Shown: piece by piece, positions 14,815 through 22,764 of the stretch
Position numbering within the stretch: the first letter of the stretch is position 1
Layout of the letters: every line of letters starts with the position of its first letter
NCBI GenBank assembly: GCA_964478775.1
Contig: CAYZJC010000024.1
Location: forward strand, 1 to 24,962
DNA from: PNMQ01 sp964478775
GTDB lineage: Bacteria; Pseudomonadota; Alphaproteobacteria; Paracaedibacterales; CAIOTO01
Length of the DNA stretch: 24,962 nt
Reading direction: 5' to 3'
Position numbers and translations under genes: made by a program
The notes under the pieces: generated by a model
What the model was told of the DNA's origin: nothing
The model's database searches: none
What the model saw: the letters and a program-made list of their open reading frames with translations, nothing else

Positions 14815-15762
14815 CTACTGGGTTTGTTGCATGGCTTCGTATGCAGAAGAGGCTTGCGCTGCAACGTTGGAAGCTACGTTTGTTATGTCATTGTTTGCAG
14901 GACTTTGGGTGGAAAGTTCGGGAATGGTTTCCACATTTGAAAGCCCCATCGCATTAACGAGATTATTTTGTATAACGGGATTATAAGGGGTTAGCATGCG
15001 ATTAAAATTTAAAATAGGAATACTTCCTGCTAATGGCACCCCTAAAGGGCCTTGGCTATAGTCAATGCCTGTAATTTCACTGTGCAACCTTGCATCCGTT
15101 GGTACATCTTGATTTTCATTGTCAAGGGCCCTTATAAAAACATTATAAAGCCCGTGTGGTGCGGCTTCACCATTTTGCATCTTACCATTCCACACAAACG
15201 CATGTTCACCTTGAAAACGGTCTGCTTCTTGGGCAAAGATAGGGGACTCATCCCCATCCATATACACATACACCCCAACCTTTTTCATATCTGCTGGCAA
15301 ACTATAACTGATAGTCTGATCCTTCCCTTGATAGTCAAAGGTATCAGAACGGCGTTCAACAACCTTGCCTTGCAGGGATGCCAATTGATAGTTAATCATA
15401 GACGTATTGAGGTCTAAACTTTTTTGCTGCGTGTCATTTAATTGACTGTTTTGTGCAATTTGTAACATACCCATCAAAGACTCAACCATTTTGTTGGCAT
15501 CAAATTCGTTGCCAGGAAATTGGTGCTTTAACTGTTGAAGCAATATTTTTTGGGCAAATGTAATTTGATCTCCTGCATTTTGGTTCATCATTTTGCTGAC
15601 CTTTGCTTGTTGTTCTGGCGCCTTTAAGTTAGAACTAAATGACCAGCCAGCTGGTTTTTCAACTGTTGGTGCGTCCTGCACAGAAGATGTTTTTTTGTCC
15701 CATAAAGTCTGCGCACCATTTGTTGTCGCAGTGGGAAGTGCATTGAATTGGGGGATTGCCAT
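14815..15762 (-). CDS. flgD: Flagellar hook capping protein FlgD
   Basis: FlgD caps the growing hook and is needed for polymerisation of FlgE. The 315-residue protein has the conserved N-terminal helix region at about 67-115 (ITFAQKILLQQLKHQFPGNEF, the counterpart of the usual FLxLLVxQLxxQDP). A FlgD Ig-like/tudor domain follows at about 149-220 (TISYSLPADMKKVGVYVY, then HAFVWNGKMQNGEAAPHGLY). The start is ATG 15762 (MAIPQF) with AAGGT nine bases upstream; an in-frame ATG at 15834 overlaps fliK and would add 24 residues, which I think is wrong. It lies 40 bases after fliK and 38 before flgE. Confidence 0.92.
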   Translation of the reverse strand: MAIPQFNALPTATTNGAQTLWDKKTSSVQDAPTVEKPAGWSFSSNLKAPEQQAKVSKMMNQNAGDQITFAQKILLQQLKHQFPGNEFDANKMVESLMGMLQIAQNSQLNDTQQKSLDLNTSMINYQLASLQGKVVERRSDTFDYQGKDQTISYSLPADMKKVGVYVYMDGDESPIFAQEADRFQGEHAFVWNGKMQNGEAAPHGLYNVFIRALDNENQDVPTDARLHSEITGIDYSQGPLGVPLAGSIPILNFNRMLTPYNPVIQNNLVNAMGLSNVETIPELSTQSPANNDITNVASNVAAQASSAYEAMQQTQ

Positions 15763-15802
15763 AAGGGATACCTTGTTAATGTTTAAAATTGAGTTTGCGT
15801 CA

Positions 15803-17326
15803 CTAACTTGCAAGCGCACGGTTAAAAATTTCAATGTCTTGAACAGAACACTTTAAGTCGTTATCTTTTAAGATTTGCGAAATGCTATGTCGGTTTTGCG
15901 CTAACAGTTGCTGCATAGCTTTTGTTTGTCCACGAAGCTGTGCCTTTGCATAGCCATTTTCCACATTCAATTTAATGTCAACTGCACCAAGGCTTTCATG
16001 GTTCACGGTGACTGCAAGCGACGTATTTTTTAAGTTAAACTCTTTTCGCAGTCTTGCCCTAAACGTGTGCATCATCTGCTCGAAAATACTTTGTTGGTAC
16101 ACGTCGGTTTGGCGCAAAGCACCGGCGTCTTGTGTTGTAAAGGTGTTGGATTGCTGGGAATTGTCTTGGTTCATGGAAGATTCACCCTCGCTAGCATCTA
16201 TCGACTTTACAAGACCTATTTCACTTTGCTGTCTGGTTTGCCATGGTAAAATTGTTTGACCGATGGCAAGATGTTCATCCAAGCTAGATTCTTCTTGTAT
16301 TTGCTCTTGCGTTTCTTCAATAAGTGTCACAAGGGGCATGTATTCCGCCATTAACGACGCTGACATAACCGGACGTTGTAATTGCGTAATGTGCTCTAAC
16401 ATGGTGTGATGCCCCCCGTTATGATGAAAGCCCTGTGCTTGAAAGATATTTTTCATTACAGGGTTTAGGCTAGCCCCTGTAATAATTGGCGTGTCTGACA
16501 TTGGTGTGTCTGCTAATATATTGGGGGCTATAGTCATATCCACACCCTTATTTGTGTCAACATGTATGGTGCTGTGACTGTAGTGCTCTTGCAATTGAGC
16601 TGGATCAAGGGAATGAAAAAATAGATCTAAGTTATCTTGCGCATTTTGTATAGACTGTGCACGGGCTTCATTATTAAGATGACGTTGTTCAACGGCATTT
16701 GCCATGTCTGTAAGAGATGATACCGATAATTCAACACGTTCGTTAAAACGTTCTTGATGCATTACATTCTTATGATGCATATCCTTAAATTGTTGTTCTT
16801 GTTGGTGCTGTTGCACTGGCACCTGTGTGTCTAATAAACCTTCTTGAAGTGGGCTTTTATGTTCTTGCGCTATGTCAATGAGAGATTGTTCATCTGCTTT
16901 CTCTTCCTGCAACAAGTTCATTTCTGCTTGTTCACAATCATTGATATTGAATAGCCCCAATTCGATAGCACTCACTTCTTGCATCGCCCCATCTTGCAGC
17001 TCTTCGTTTTGATGCACTTGGCTTGTGAGAAAAGCTTGTAAGTCAAACTGGGTTAACTGCGATTCATTAAGCATTTGTGTCTTTTCACTGTGTGTTGCTT
17101 GGTCTTGATGTGTTTTCACAGTTGCTTGGTTTTGTGCCTCGCGTGTGGCTTTTGCTTCCTTTTGGTCTTTTAAATGATTTTTAAATTCTTCTTTCTTAAC
17201 AAATTTATTTGACTTAGCGTCTTGTGGGACATTCTTTTTAGATTTTACAGCCGTTAATTTATTAGAAATATCTAACGCACTTTGCTGCAGCGCTAAGTCT
17301 TTTGAAGATGAAGGAATGTGAGCCAT
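15803..17326 (-). CDS. fliK: Flagellar hook-length control protein FliK
   Basis: FliK is an exported molecular ruler that measures the hook and makes FlhB switch from hook to filament export. The 507-residue protein has a long Gln/Glu/His-rich, poorly conserved N-terminal part (about 1-410), as expected for the ruler region. Its C-terminal domain at about 415-507 carries the FliK signature SLAVTVNHESLGAVDIKLNV, followed by a Q-L-L helix and the end DIEIFNRALA. ATG 17326 has only a weak GAAAGA site. It is the first gene of the hook operon and lies about 150 bases after a sigma-54 promoter. Confidence 0.9.
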   Translation of the reverse strand: MAHIPSSSKDLALQQSALDISNKLTAVKSKKNVPQDAKSNKFVKKEEFKNHLKDQKEAKATREAQNQATVKTHQDQATHSEKTQMLNESQLTQFDLQAFLTSQVHQNEELQDGAMQEVSAIELGLFNINDCEQAEMNLLQEEKADEQSLIDIAQEHKSPLQEGLLDTQVPVQQHQQEQQFKDMHHKNVMHQERFNERVELSVSSLTDMANAVEQRHLNNEARAQSIQNAQDNLDLFFHSLDPAQLQEHYSHSTIHVDTNKGVDMTIAPNILADTPMSDTPIITGASLNPVMKNIFQAQGFHHNGGHHTMLEHITQLQRPVMSASLMAEYMPLVTLIEETQEQIQEESSLDEHLAIGQTILPWQTRQQSEIGLVKSIDASEGESSMNQDNSQQSNTFTTQDAGALRQTDVYQQSIFEQMMHTFRARLRKEFNLKNTSLAVTVNHESLGAVDIKLNVENGYAKAQLRGQTKAMQQLLAQNRHSISQILKDNDLKCSVQDIEIFNRALAS

Positions 17327-17361
17327 TGTTAAAATCTTTCAATGCTTTAAGAGATCTTGTT

Positions 17362-17374
17362 CATACGTCGTATG
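17362..17374. promoter_or_regulatory. Palindrome in the fliK leader
   Basis: CATACG-T-CGTATG is a perfect inverted repeat of 6+1+6 bases. It lies 36 bases before the fliK start and about 105 bases downstream of the predicted sigma-54 start. Activators of sigma-54 flagellar promoters, such as Caulobacter FlbD, may bind at about that distance downstream. An operator role is inferred from symmetry and position. Confidence 0.35.
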
Positions 17375-17486
17375 ATGAGGTCCCTTTTAAAGTTAATCTA
17401 ACCAGCGATTCCTTTTTCTTAGCTCTACAAAATACTGCCCCCATTTTGCAAGCGAGATAAAATCGTCACCGTTTGAATTTGATTTA

Positions 17487-17502
17487 TGCAAATATGGTGC
17501 CA
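17487..17502 (-). promoter_or_regulatory. Sigma-54 (RpoN) promoter of fliK-flgD-flgE
   Basis: Read on the minus strand, TGGCAC (17502-17497), five bases (CATAT) and TTGCA (17491-17487) match the -24/-12 consensus TGGCAC-N5-TTGC exactly. Transcription would start near 17476, about 150 bases before fliK. It is the only such match I found in the window, and it lies in front of a flagellar operon of the class that RpoN controls in many alphaproteobacteria. Confidence 0.8.
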
Positions 17503-17508
17503 AAGCGC

Positions 17509-17536
17509 TTGAATAGTTTTAGAAATCCACTACAAT
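17509..17536 (+). promoter_or_regulatory. Candidate promoter of the DsbA-like gene
   Basis: TTGAAT (17509-17514), a 16-base spacer and TACAAT (17531-17536) give a start near 17543 and a leader of about 80 nt. It sits back to back with the divergent sigma-54 promoter. Confidence 0.45.
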
Positions 17537-17624
17537 AAATTTAGTAAAATTTTAACTTTATGCATTTTGACTGCTTTTCTAACGCAAAAAAGGTGGGTCA
17601 ACTTAAACTAGGATAGGAAAAAAT

Positions 17625-18956
17625 ATGGACTCTACAGCAAAAATTGCCATTGGCGGCTTAAGCGTTGTCGTCATTGGAATGGCCGGTTATTTACTCTTTG
17701 GGTCAGGCTCACATTCATCAAAAGATGCAAATCATAATACAGTTGTTTCTGCTGAAAATGGTGCGGAAAATTCTGCCCCAGCAAAAAAACAATTTTCTGA
17801 TGCCCAAACAAAAGAAATTGAAGAAGTTGTCTTTAACCTTGTTAAAGAAAAAAATGCTGAGTTCATGTCAGCCATACAAGAAGGCGTTCAAAAACAACAA
17901 GAACGTGCTGCGCAAGAGTCTTTAAAAGCGGCTGCAACTTTAAAAGATGAATTGGTTAAAACTAGCATTACCGCAGGAGCTGACACAGCAGCCTTAAAAG
18001 TCTACGCATTTATTGACCCTGCTTGCCCACATTGCCATGACTTCATACGCACTGTATCTGGCTTAGTGGCTAAGTCAAAAGATATTCAAGTACACTTTGT
18101 GATTGCAGCAATGTTAAGTGATGAATCATCAACCTTGGCTGCTGCTGCTTATGCTGCAAACGCACAAGGCGCAGATAAAGGCATGAAGTATTTAACAAAA
18201 TTAATTGACTTACCACGCGGTGCTTCAAAGGCACAACTGGTTCTTGCTGCAAAAGATGCAGGTGCAGACACAGACAAATTTGAAAAAGACCGCGCTTCTG
18301 AAGTGGTAAAAGCAACAGTTGCAACCAACAGCATGTATGTTCAAAAACTTAAAATACCAGGCTTTCCAACTTTGTACACACAAAACAAAGATGGTTCCTT
18401 TGTCAATACAGCCCCAATGACGGCTGACGGGTGGTTGGCACTTACAACACGTGCAAAGGCTGGTGAAGACATTTCAAAACCTGCAGAAGCGAGTGCAGAT
18501 GAAAAAACTGATACTGCCACAAGTGAGCCCCATGAAGACTCAACACCTGCTGAAAAAGAACCAGAAGTCGCTAACGCTGAGCCTGTAACAGAAGAAAAAG
18601 CTGAAAGCCCTAAAGCAGACGAGGCAAAACCTGCAGATGAAAATACAACTAAAAAGTCTGATGAAGTTACTGAAACTGCTCCTAAAGATGAAGTCGCAAA
18701 AGATGAAAAAGCTGAAAGCCCTAAAGCAGATGAGACAAAACCTGCAGATGAAAAAACAACTAAAAAGACTGGCGAAGTGACAAAAGACACTAAGAAGAAC
18801 AAGTCAAAGGATGATGCAAAGAAATCGGAAGCGAAAGCTAAACCAAAAACAGAGTCTAAAAAGGCTACGCTAGAAAAACCAAAAGAAAAGCACACACAAA
18901 AGGCCAAGCAAGCTAGTGATAATGCAAACAAGGATGAAAAAAAACCAGCCGTCTAA
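17625..18956 (+). CDS. Membrane-anchored DsbA-like thiol oxidoreductase with long charged tail
   Basis: This 443-residue protein has an N-terminal hydrophobic anchor (about 7-27). A helical Gln/Glu/Lys stretch leads to a DsbA/Com1-type thioredoxin domain at about 120-285. The active site CPHC (Cys134-Cys137) follows YAFIDPA, and the cis-proline loop reads IPGFPTLY. It should make or reshuffle disulfides in periplasmic proteins. Beyond residue 286 comes a tail of about 155 residues, almost all Lys, Glu, Asp, Ala, Pro and Thr, with a duplicated 37-residue unit. Such tails are unusual for DsbA and may bind cell wall or simply be disordered. AGGA precedes ATG 17625. It is divergent from the hook operon. 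Confidence 0.85.
   Translation: MDSTAKIAIGGLSVVVIGMAGYLLFGSGSHSSKDANHNTVVSAENGAENSAPAKKQFSDAQTKEIEEVVFNLVKEKNAEFMSAIQEGVQKQQERAAQESLKAAATLKDELVKTSITAGADTAALKVYAFIDPACPHCHDFIRTVSGLVAKSKDIQVHFVIAAMLSDESSTLAAAAYAANAQGADKGMKYLTKLIDLPRGASKAQLVLAAKDAGADTDKFEKDRASEVVKATVATNSMYVQKLKIPGFPTLYTQNKDGSFVNTAPMTADGWLALTTRAKAGEDISKPAEASADEKTDTATSEPHEDSTPAEKEPEVANAEPVTEEKAESPKADEAKPADENTTKKSDEVTETAPKDEVAKDEKAESPKADETKPADEKTTKKTGEVTKDTKKNKSKDDAKKSEAKAKPKTESKKATLEKPKEKHTQKAKQASDNANKDEKKPAV
18594..18781 (+). repeat. Duplicated 111-bp coding unit in the DsbA-like tail
   Basis: The segments 18594-18670 and 18705-18781 are nearly identical and 111 bases (37 codons) apart. Each encodes EKAESPKADE(A/T)KPADE followed by TTKK. 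The in-frame period indicates tandem duplication within the low-complexity tail. Confidence 0.85.
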
Positions 18957-19045
18957 TTTTATATAAATTACGCAGTGTGCAAGTTATGTGAGTTGATTAA
19001 AAGCTCCAAAGCTAAAGATCTTTCAGAGTTTTGCGTTTGATTAAA

Positions 19046-19321
19046 CATAAAGCACACTGTTTACGACCGTATTGTTTGTCCTGTTTTTCGCACAAGCGCG
19101 ATACAGCCTTTGCTTTAAATGTGTTGCAGCGAAAATCGTTTGGTTAGCTGACCAATGACTGTTTTTACTGTTCGACTGATATTCATCATAAGAGACACCG
19201 TTCCCTTGGGCCTTGTAACTTTCCTTTTGCGGCTTATTGGACACTTGGACTATTTCTTGTTTCATATTTTTTTGCAAAGAAGCTTTTCAAAAAACATGGG
19301 CAGTTAACACGTTTTCAAGTC
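19046..19321 (+). pseudogene. Remains of the 5' (membrane-domain) part of opgB
   Basis: The frame of the opgB gene stays open upstream of its first ATG back to 19148, and a TAG lies at 19145. This upstream part encodes a hydrophobic helix, PFAAYWTLGLFLVSYFF, then the basic AKKLFKKHGQ. Order and spacing match the last helices of the OpgB membrane domain. No ATG, GTG or TTG occurs between 19148 and 19322. A second hydrophobic piece (LFTTVLFVLFFAQ, then AAKIVWLA) is readable in another frame at about 19057-19149. I infer a membrane-domain coding region broken by at least one frameshift, or a sequencing error. Confidence 0.5.
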
Positions 19322-20485
19322 ATGAAAGCAGAATTAACTTTTAAACGGGGGCTTATTTTAAATGGTTTAGGAATTTTGTTTATCTGTTATGAGGCTAATC
19401 TTGTCGATCAAATTCAATATTCTGTTAAAACAAGTGATTTTGAAAAGCATTATGTCGACCCTAAAACACTGCACTTTAATCAAAACCCGCAATCTTCAAA
19501 AAGACTAAATTTAGTTTTGTTATATGTAGAATCCCTAGAACATATTTTCGCGGATGAAAGTATACATGGTGAAAATCTGATAAAAGATATTGAGTCTATC
19601 CCAGGGCAACTTATGCCGTACTTCGAGTCTGTTCCAGGCACAGGTTGGACGATGGCAGGAATGCTTTCAAGTCAGTGCGCCATACCATTAAAGGCCTTTT
19701 TAAGGAACTTAAGTACAAAGGAATATACTTTCTTGAAGAATGGGACATGTATTACAGATGTATTGCATAATGCTGGTTACGAACATTTCCTTTTTGTACC
19801 TCATGAAGAAGAATTCGCATCAATGGATCAATTTTATAAACAACATGGCAAACATAAAGTCTATGGGGTTAAAGATTGGAAGAAAAAATATACAGAAGAT
19901 GACTTAAACAGTTGGGGTGGCGGAGTGACTGATGACATCTTATTGAAGGAATCCCTTAGTAAGTTAAAAGAACTACATAAGGGCACAAAGCCCTTTGTCA
20001 TGACCATAGCGACGACAGATACACATTCAACGGATGGGTATATTTCAAAGGCCTGCAAAATAACCAATCCTAAACTTTCTTCTTTTCAAAATGCATACAA
20101 ATGTACAGCATTCTTTGTGAAGCAGTTTATAGAGCAGTTAAAGGCAGAGGGTATATTAGAAAATACAATTGTTGTCATCATGGGGGATCATCCCTTTATG
20201 CACATAAAGGCTCAAATCGACTATTTTCAAAAACCACGCAACGTATACTTCAAAGTGATTAGTCCTGTAGGAATTCAATTTAATAGGGAAAAAATGACGC
20301 ACTACGATATAGCCCCAACCTTGTTGCACATGTTGAATATATTGCCTACAACTCAAAACAGGTTTGGTCTTGGCATGTCATTAATTGGTGATTATAAACA
20401 TACAGACTATGAAATTTTATTTAAGGCTGCACTCAATCCATACATGCTGAACAGTTCAAATGCCTATAATAAACTTTGGTATTAG
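19322..20485 (+). CDS. opgB: OpgB/MdoB-like phosphoglycerol transferase (5' end probably damaged)
   Basis: This 387-residue sulfatase-fold protein is close to OpgB, which transfers phosphoglycerol from phosphatidylglycerol to osmoregulated periplasmic glucans and releases diacylglycerol. Shared features are NLVLLYVESLE (metal ligand Glu70), VPGTGWTMAGMLSSQCAIPL (nucleophile Thr110), HNAGYEHFLF, ATTDTHSTDGYIS and VVIMGDHPF (Asp289-His290). The catalytic domain appears complete, with one hydrophobic segment (about 10-28) left before it. E. coli OpgB has several N-terminal helices, and here the ATG at 19322 lies inside that region without a ribosome site. The gene may therefore be a truncated but active form or a pseudogene. 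Its stop overlaps that of dgkA. Confidence 0.8.
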   Translation: MKAELTFKRGLILNGLGILFICYEANLVDQIQYSVKTSDFEKHYVDPKTLHFNQNPQSSKRLNLVLLYVESLEHIFADESIHGENLIKDIESIPGQLMPYFESVPGTGWTMAGMLSSQCAIPLKAFLRNLSTKEYTFLKNGTCITDVLHNAGYEHFLFVPHEEEFASMDQFYKQHGKHKVYGVKDWKKKYTEDDLNSWGGGVTDDILLKESLSKLKELHKGTKPFVMTIATTDTHSTDGYISKACKITNPKLSSFQNAYKCTAFFVKQFIEQLKAEGILENTIVVIMGDHPFMHIKAQIDYFQKPRNVYFKVISPVGIQFNREKMTHYDIAPTLLHMLNILPTTQNRFGLGMSLIGDYKHTDYEILFKAALNPYMLNSSNAYNKLWY

Positions 20486-20826
20486 ACCATTAGTAACCAC
20501 ACCCAAGCACAGATATTAATGATCACTGTTACAAAGACGGCTGCACTTGCAATGTCTTTAATATTGCGAATATCTTCGTCCTTTTGTGGGCAAATCTTAT
20601 TAGATAATAATTCAATAGCTGTATTTAAAAGTTCTGCCATTATCACGAGCAGCGCTAAGGAAACAAAGACAACAAATACCAATATGGTTTGTTTGGTAAT
20701 AATGCAATACGCAACGTTAAATACAAGATAGAGCAACTCTAAGCGTATAGAATGTTCAGACATTGACACAGACAGACCGCGAAGAGAATAGTTAAGATTA
20801 GCGTAAAGCTTTTTTAAATGATACAT
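20482..20826 (-). CDS. dgkA: Diacylglycerol kinase DgkA
   Basis: This 114-residue integral membrane kinase phosphorylates diacylglycerol to phosphatidic acid with ATP. Three membrane helices lie at about 31-45, 47-66 and 93-113, with an amphipathic N-terminus. Family residues are present: EHSIRLEL (24-31), the catalytic segment AELLNTAIELL with Glu65, Asn68 and Glu72 (Glu69, Asn72 and Glu76 of E. coli), and IKDIASAAVF. Its stop codon overlaps that of opgB by 4 bases (20482-20485), tail to tail. DgkA recycles the diacylglycerol made by OpgB, so the neighbourhood fits. It is 33 bases downstream of tyrS and may share that transcript. Confidence 0.95.
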   Translation of the reverse strand: MYHLKKLYANLNYSLRGLSVSMSEHSIRLELLYLVFNVAYCIITKQTILVFVVFVSLALLVIMAELLNTAIELLSNKICPQKDEDIRNIKDIASAAVFVTVIINICAWVWLLMV

Positions 20827-20859
20827 AATACCCTACTTTATCGTTGTTTGAAGCCTTGC

Positions 20860-22110
20860 TTACGCCACTGAAAAAATGAAATGTTTTTTCTTTCCTATTG
20901 AAATCTTCAAACGCGCTTGCAGGCAAAAGTCTTGCGCGGTAAGAGGTTGCTTAGCATCTGTAACACTAGTGTCGTTCATTTTTACACCACCGCCTTGAAT
21001 TAAGCGACGTATTTCACCCTTACTGGCGACAAGGCTATGTGTAACAACAAAGTCTTCAAAAGGAATGGGCAAGGTTGAGGGATTAACAGCTGTGCTAGGC
21101 AGCGTTGATAAATCAGTTTGCTGACCACTAAATAGTTCACTTGCTGATTGGTGAATCTGTTCAAGGGTGTGTGCACCACGTACGAGTTTTGTAACTTCAT
21201 CAGCCAGTATGGTCTTAGCTTCATTCAGTTCCGCATCTTTCAACTGCTCTAATTTTTGAATTTCCGAAAGGGGAAGGTCTGTAAACACGCGAAGGAAGCG
21301 ACCCACATCCGCGTCTGCTGTGTTGCGCCAGTATTGCCAGAAGTCAAAGTGTGATAATTTTTCTTCATTTAACCAAACGGCACCGCTAGCTGTTTTACCC
21401 ATCTTGGCCCCGCTGGAGGTTGTAAGTAATGGTGCTGTAAGCCCCAATAAATGTGTTCCATCAACGCGTCTTGCAAGTTCAACACCGTTAATAATATTTC
21501 CCCACTGGTCGGAACCAGCCATCTGAAGACGACATCCCTTTGTGCGACTTAAGTGCAAAAAGTCAAAGGCTTGGAAAATCATATAGTTGAATTCCAAAAA
21601 GCTTAAGGGTTCTTCACGGTCTAGGCGTGTTTTAACGCTGTCAAAGGTGAGCATGCGATTTACTGAAAAATGACGGCCATAGTCACGCAAAAATTCCATA
21701 TATTGCAAGGGACTTAACCAGTCATAGTTGTTTAGCATAATTGCTGCATGTGAAAGACTTGGATTAAAGTCTAAAACATTTTCAAAAACATTTTTTAGTG
21801 ACTGCGCATTAGCCAATACGTCTTCTAATTGCAGGAGGGGACGCTGTGCGTCTTTGCCTGAAGGGTCACCAATTAAGCTGGTGGCACCCCCCAATAAGAC
21901 AATAGGTTTATGACCTGTTCGTTGAAGTAAGCGAAGCCACATGATTGGCATTAAATGACCAACGTGAAGGCTTGGGCCTGTTGGGTCGAACCCTGTATAG
22001 GCAGTCACGCATGTTGTTGAAAATAATTCATCTAACGCTTGCAGGTCTGTACATTGGTGAATGAAACCACGTTCTTTAGATTCATTTAAAAATTCAGATT
22101 TAAAAGTCAT
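20860..22110 (-). CDS. tyrS: Tyrosyl-tRNA synthetase
   Basis: TyrS charges tRNA(Tyr) with tyrosine. The class I motifs are clear: the HIGH box reads HVGH at about 49-52 after YTGFDPTGPSL, and the KMSKS counterpart is KMGKT near 235-240. MAGSDQWGNIINGVEL, a tyrosine-pocket segment, precedes it. A C-terminal S4 RNA-binding domain (KGEIRRLIQGGGVKMNDT) completes the protein. I chose ATG 22110 (MTFKSEFL), as in relatives; an in-frame GTG at 22119 would add three residues. No good Shine-Dalgarno sequence precedes either. It lies 45 bases after def on the same strand. Confidence 0.96.
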   Translation of the reverse strand: MTFKSEFLNESKERGFIHQCTDLQALDELFSTTCVTAYTGFDPTGPSLHVGHLMPIMWLRLLQRTGHKPIVLLGGATSLIGDPSGKDAQRPLLQLEDVLANAQSLKNVFENVLDFNPSLSHAAIMLNNYDWLSPLQYMEFLRDYGRHFSVNRMLTFDSVKTRLDREEPLSFLEFNYMIFQAFDFLHLSRTKGCRLQMAGSDQWGNIINGVELARRVDGTHLLGLTAPLLTTSSGAKMGKTASGAVWLNEEKLSHFDFWQYWRNTADADVGRFLRVFTDLPLSEIQKLEQLKDAELNEAKTILADEVTKLVRGAHTLEQIHQSASELFSGQQTDLSTLPSTAVNPSTLPIPFEDFVVTHSLVASKGEIRRLIQGGGVKMNDTSVTDAKQPLTAQDFCLQARLKISIGKKKHFIFSVA

Positions 22111-22155
22111 AATTGGCACCGATTGTAAGGAGGTTTGTAGTGAAGAGTTGATTCA

Positions 22156-22662
22156 CTAATGTCGCAAAAGACGTTTCACTTTGCTAATAAGCATTGTCTT
22201 TTTTAAAGAGGGAAGGTAATCAATATAAAGCTTCCCCTCAAGGTGGTCTAATTCATGTTGAATTGCAACCGCAAAAAAACCTTCAGCTTCTATTGTATGC
22301 GGTTCACCTTGTTCATCTAGGTACTCTAAATGAAGTGCGGTTGATCTTTCCACTTGGGCGCGCTGTTCAGGCACTGAAAGGCAAGCTTCAAAACCAACTT
22401 CTGTTTCGTCAGACTTCCAAGTGATTGTGGGGTTGACCATTTTAAATACCGGTGTTTTTTCTTCATCTGAAGATAAGTCAAGAACAACGAGGCGCAAATG
22501 AATATCTACTTGTGTTGCGGCAAGTCCGATCCCTTCTTCAGCATACATCGTCTCAACCATATCATTTAAAATACTTCTAATATGGTCATTAACTTCTCTT
22601 ACAGGTTTTGCTTTGGTGCGAAGTCTAGGGTCTGGAACAGTTAAAACACTAAGGACAGTCAT
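22156..22662 (-). CDS. def: Peptide deformylase
   Basis: Def removes the N-formyl group from new proteins, using a bound metal (usually Fe2+). The 168-residue protein has all three motifs: GIGLAATQ at 44-51, EACLS with metal ligand Cys94 (the usual second residue is Gly, here Ala93), and QHELDH with His136, Glu137 and His140. The length is normal for a type 1 enzyme. The ribosome site is weak. The gene stands between ftsZ and tyrS, separated from ftsZ by a terminator, so def-tyrS-dgkA probably starts from its own promoter, which I could not locate. Confidence 0.96.
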   Translation of the reverse strand: MTVLSVLTVPDPRLRTKAKPVREVNDHIRSILNDMVETMYAEEGIGLAATQVDIHLRLVVLDLSSDEEKTPVFKMVNPTITWKSDETEVGFEACLSVPEQRAQVERSTALHLEYLDEQGEPHTIEAEGFFAVAIQHELDHLEGKLYIDYLPSLKKTMLISKVKRLLRH

Positions 22663-22708
22663 AACGTATTTTCTTTTGTCATATTGTTGATTTGGGCGCG
22701 AAATAAGG

Positions 22709-22743
22709 AAAACGCCTATAGGGACATTATACCGCTATAGGCG
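22709..22743 (-). terminator. Rho-independent terminator of ftsZ
   Basis: CGCCTATAG (22713-22721) and CTATAGGCG (22735-22743) form a perfect 9-bp stem with a 13-base loop. Read on the minus strand the stem is followed directly by TTTTCC. It begins 21 bases after the ftsZ stop and isolates ftsZ from def. Confidence 0.8.
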
Positions 22744-22764
22744 CCGTTCGTGTAGTGATTTGTT

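Noticed and set aside
18341..18931. 196-codon minus-strand frame rich in Ser, Ala and Phe
   Set aside because: It is the mirror of the Lys/Glu-rich tail of the DsbA-like protein.
19041..19277. 78-codon minus-strand frame between the DsbA-like gene and opgB
   Set aside because: It needs a TTG start or an ATG without a ribosome site, resembles nothing, and lies antisense to sequence that looks like the lost membrane domain of opgB.
19155..19307. Plus-strand frame with hydrophobic residues (GHLDYFLFHIF), first read as an opgB 5' end joined by slippage on seven T
   Set aside because: The opgB frame itself is open through this region and encodes a better-matching membrane helix, so no frameshift at the T-run is needed. 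Hydrophobicity here follows from T-rich codons.
22110..22127. Second sigma-54 promoter (TGGCACCGATTG) at the tyrS start
   Set aside because: The gap between the two halves is three bases instead of five and the second half is TTGT.
22127..22134. Perfect AAGGAGGT on the plus strand before tyrS
   Set aside because: No frame longer than a few codons follows it at usable spacing; it lies on the strand opposite to def and tyrS and seems to be chance.
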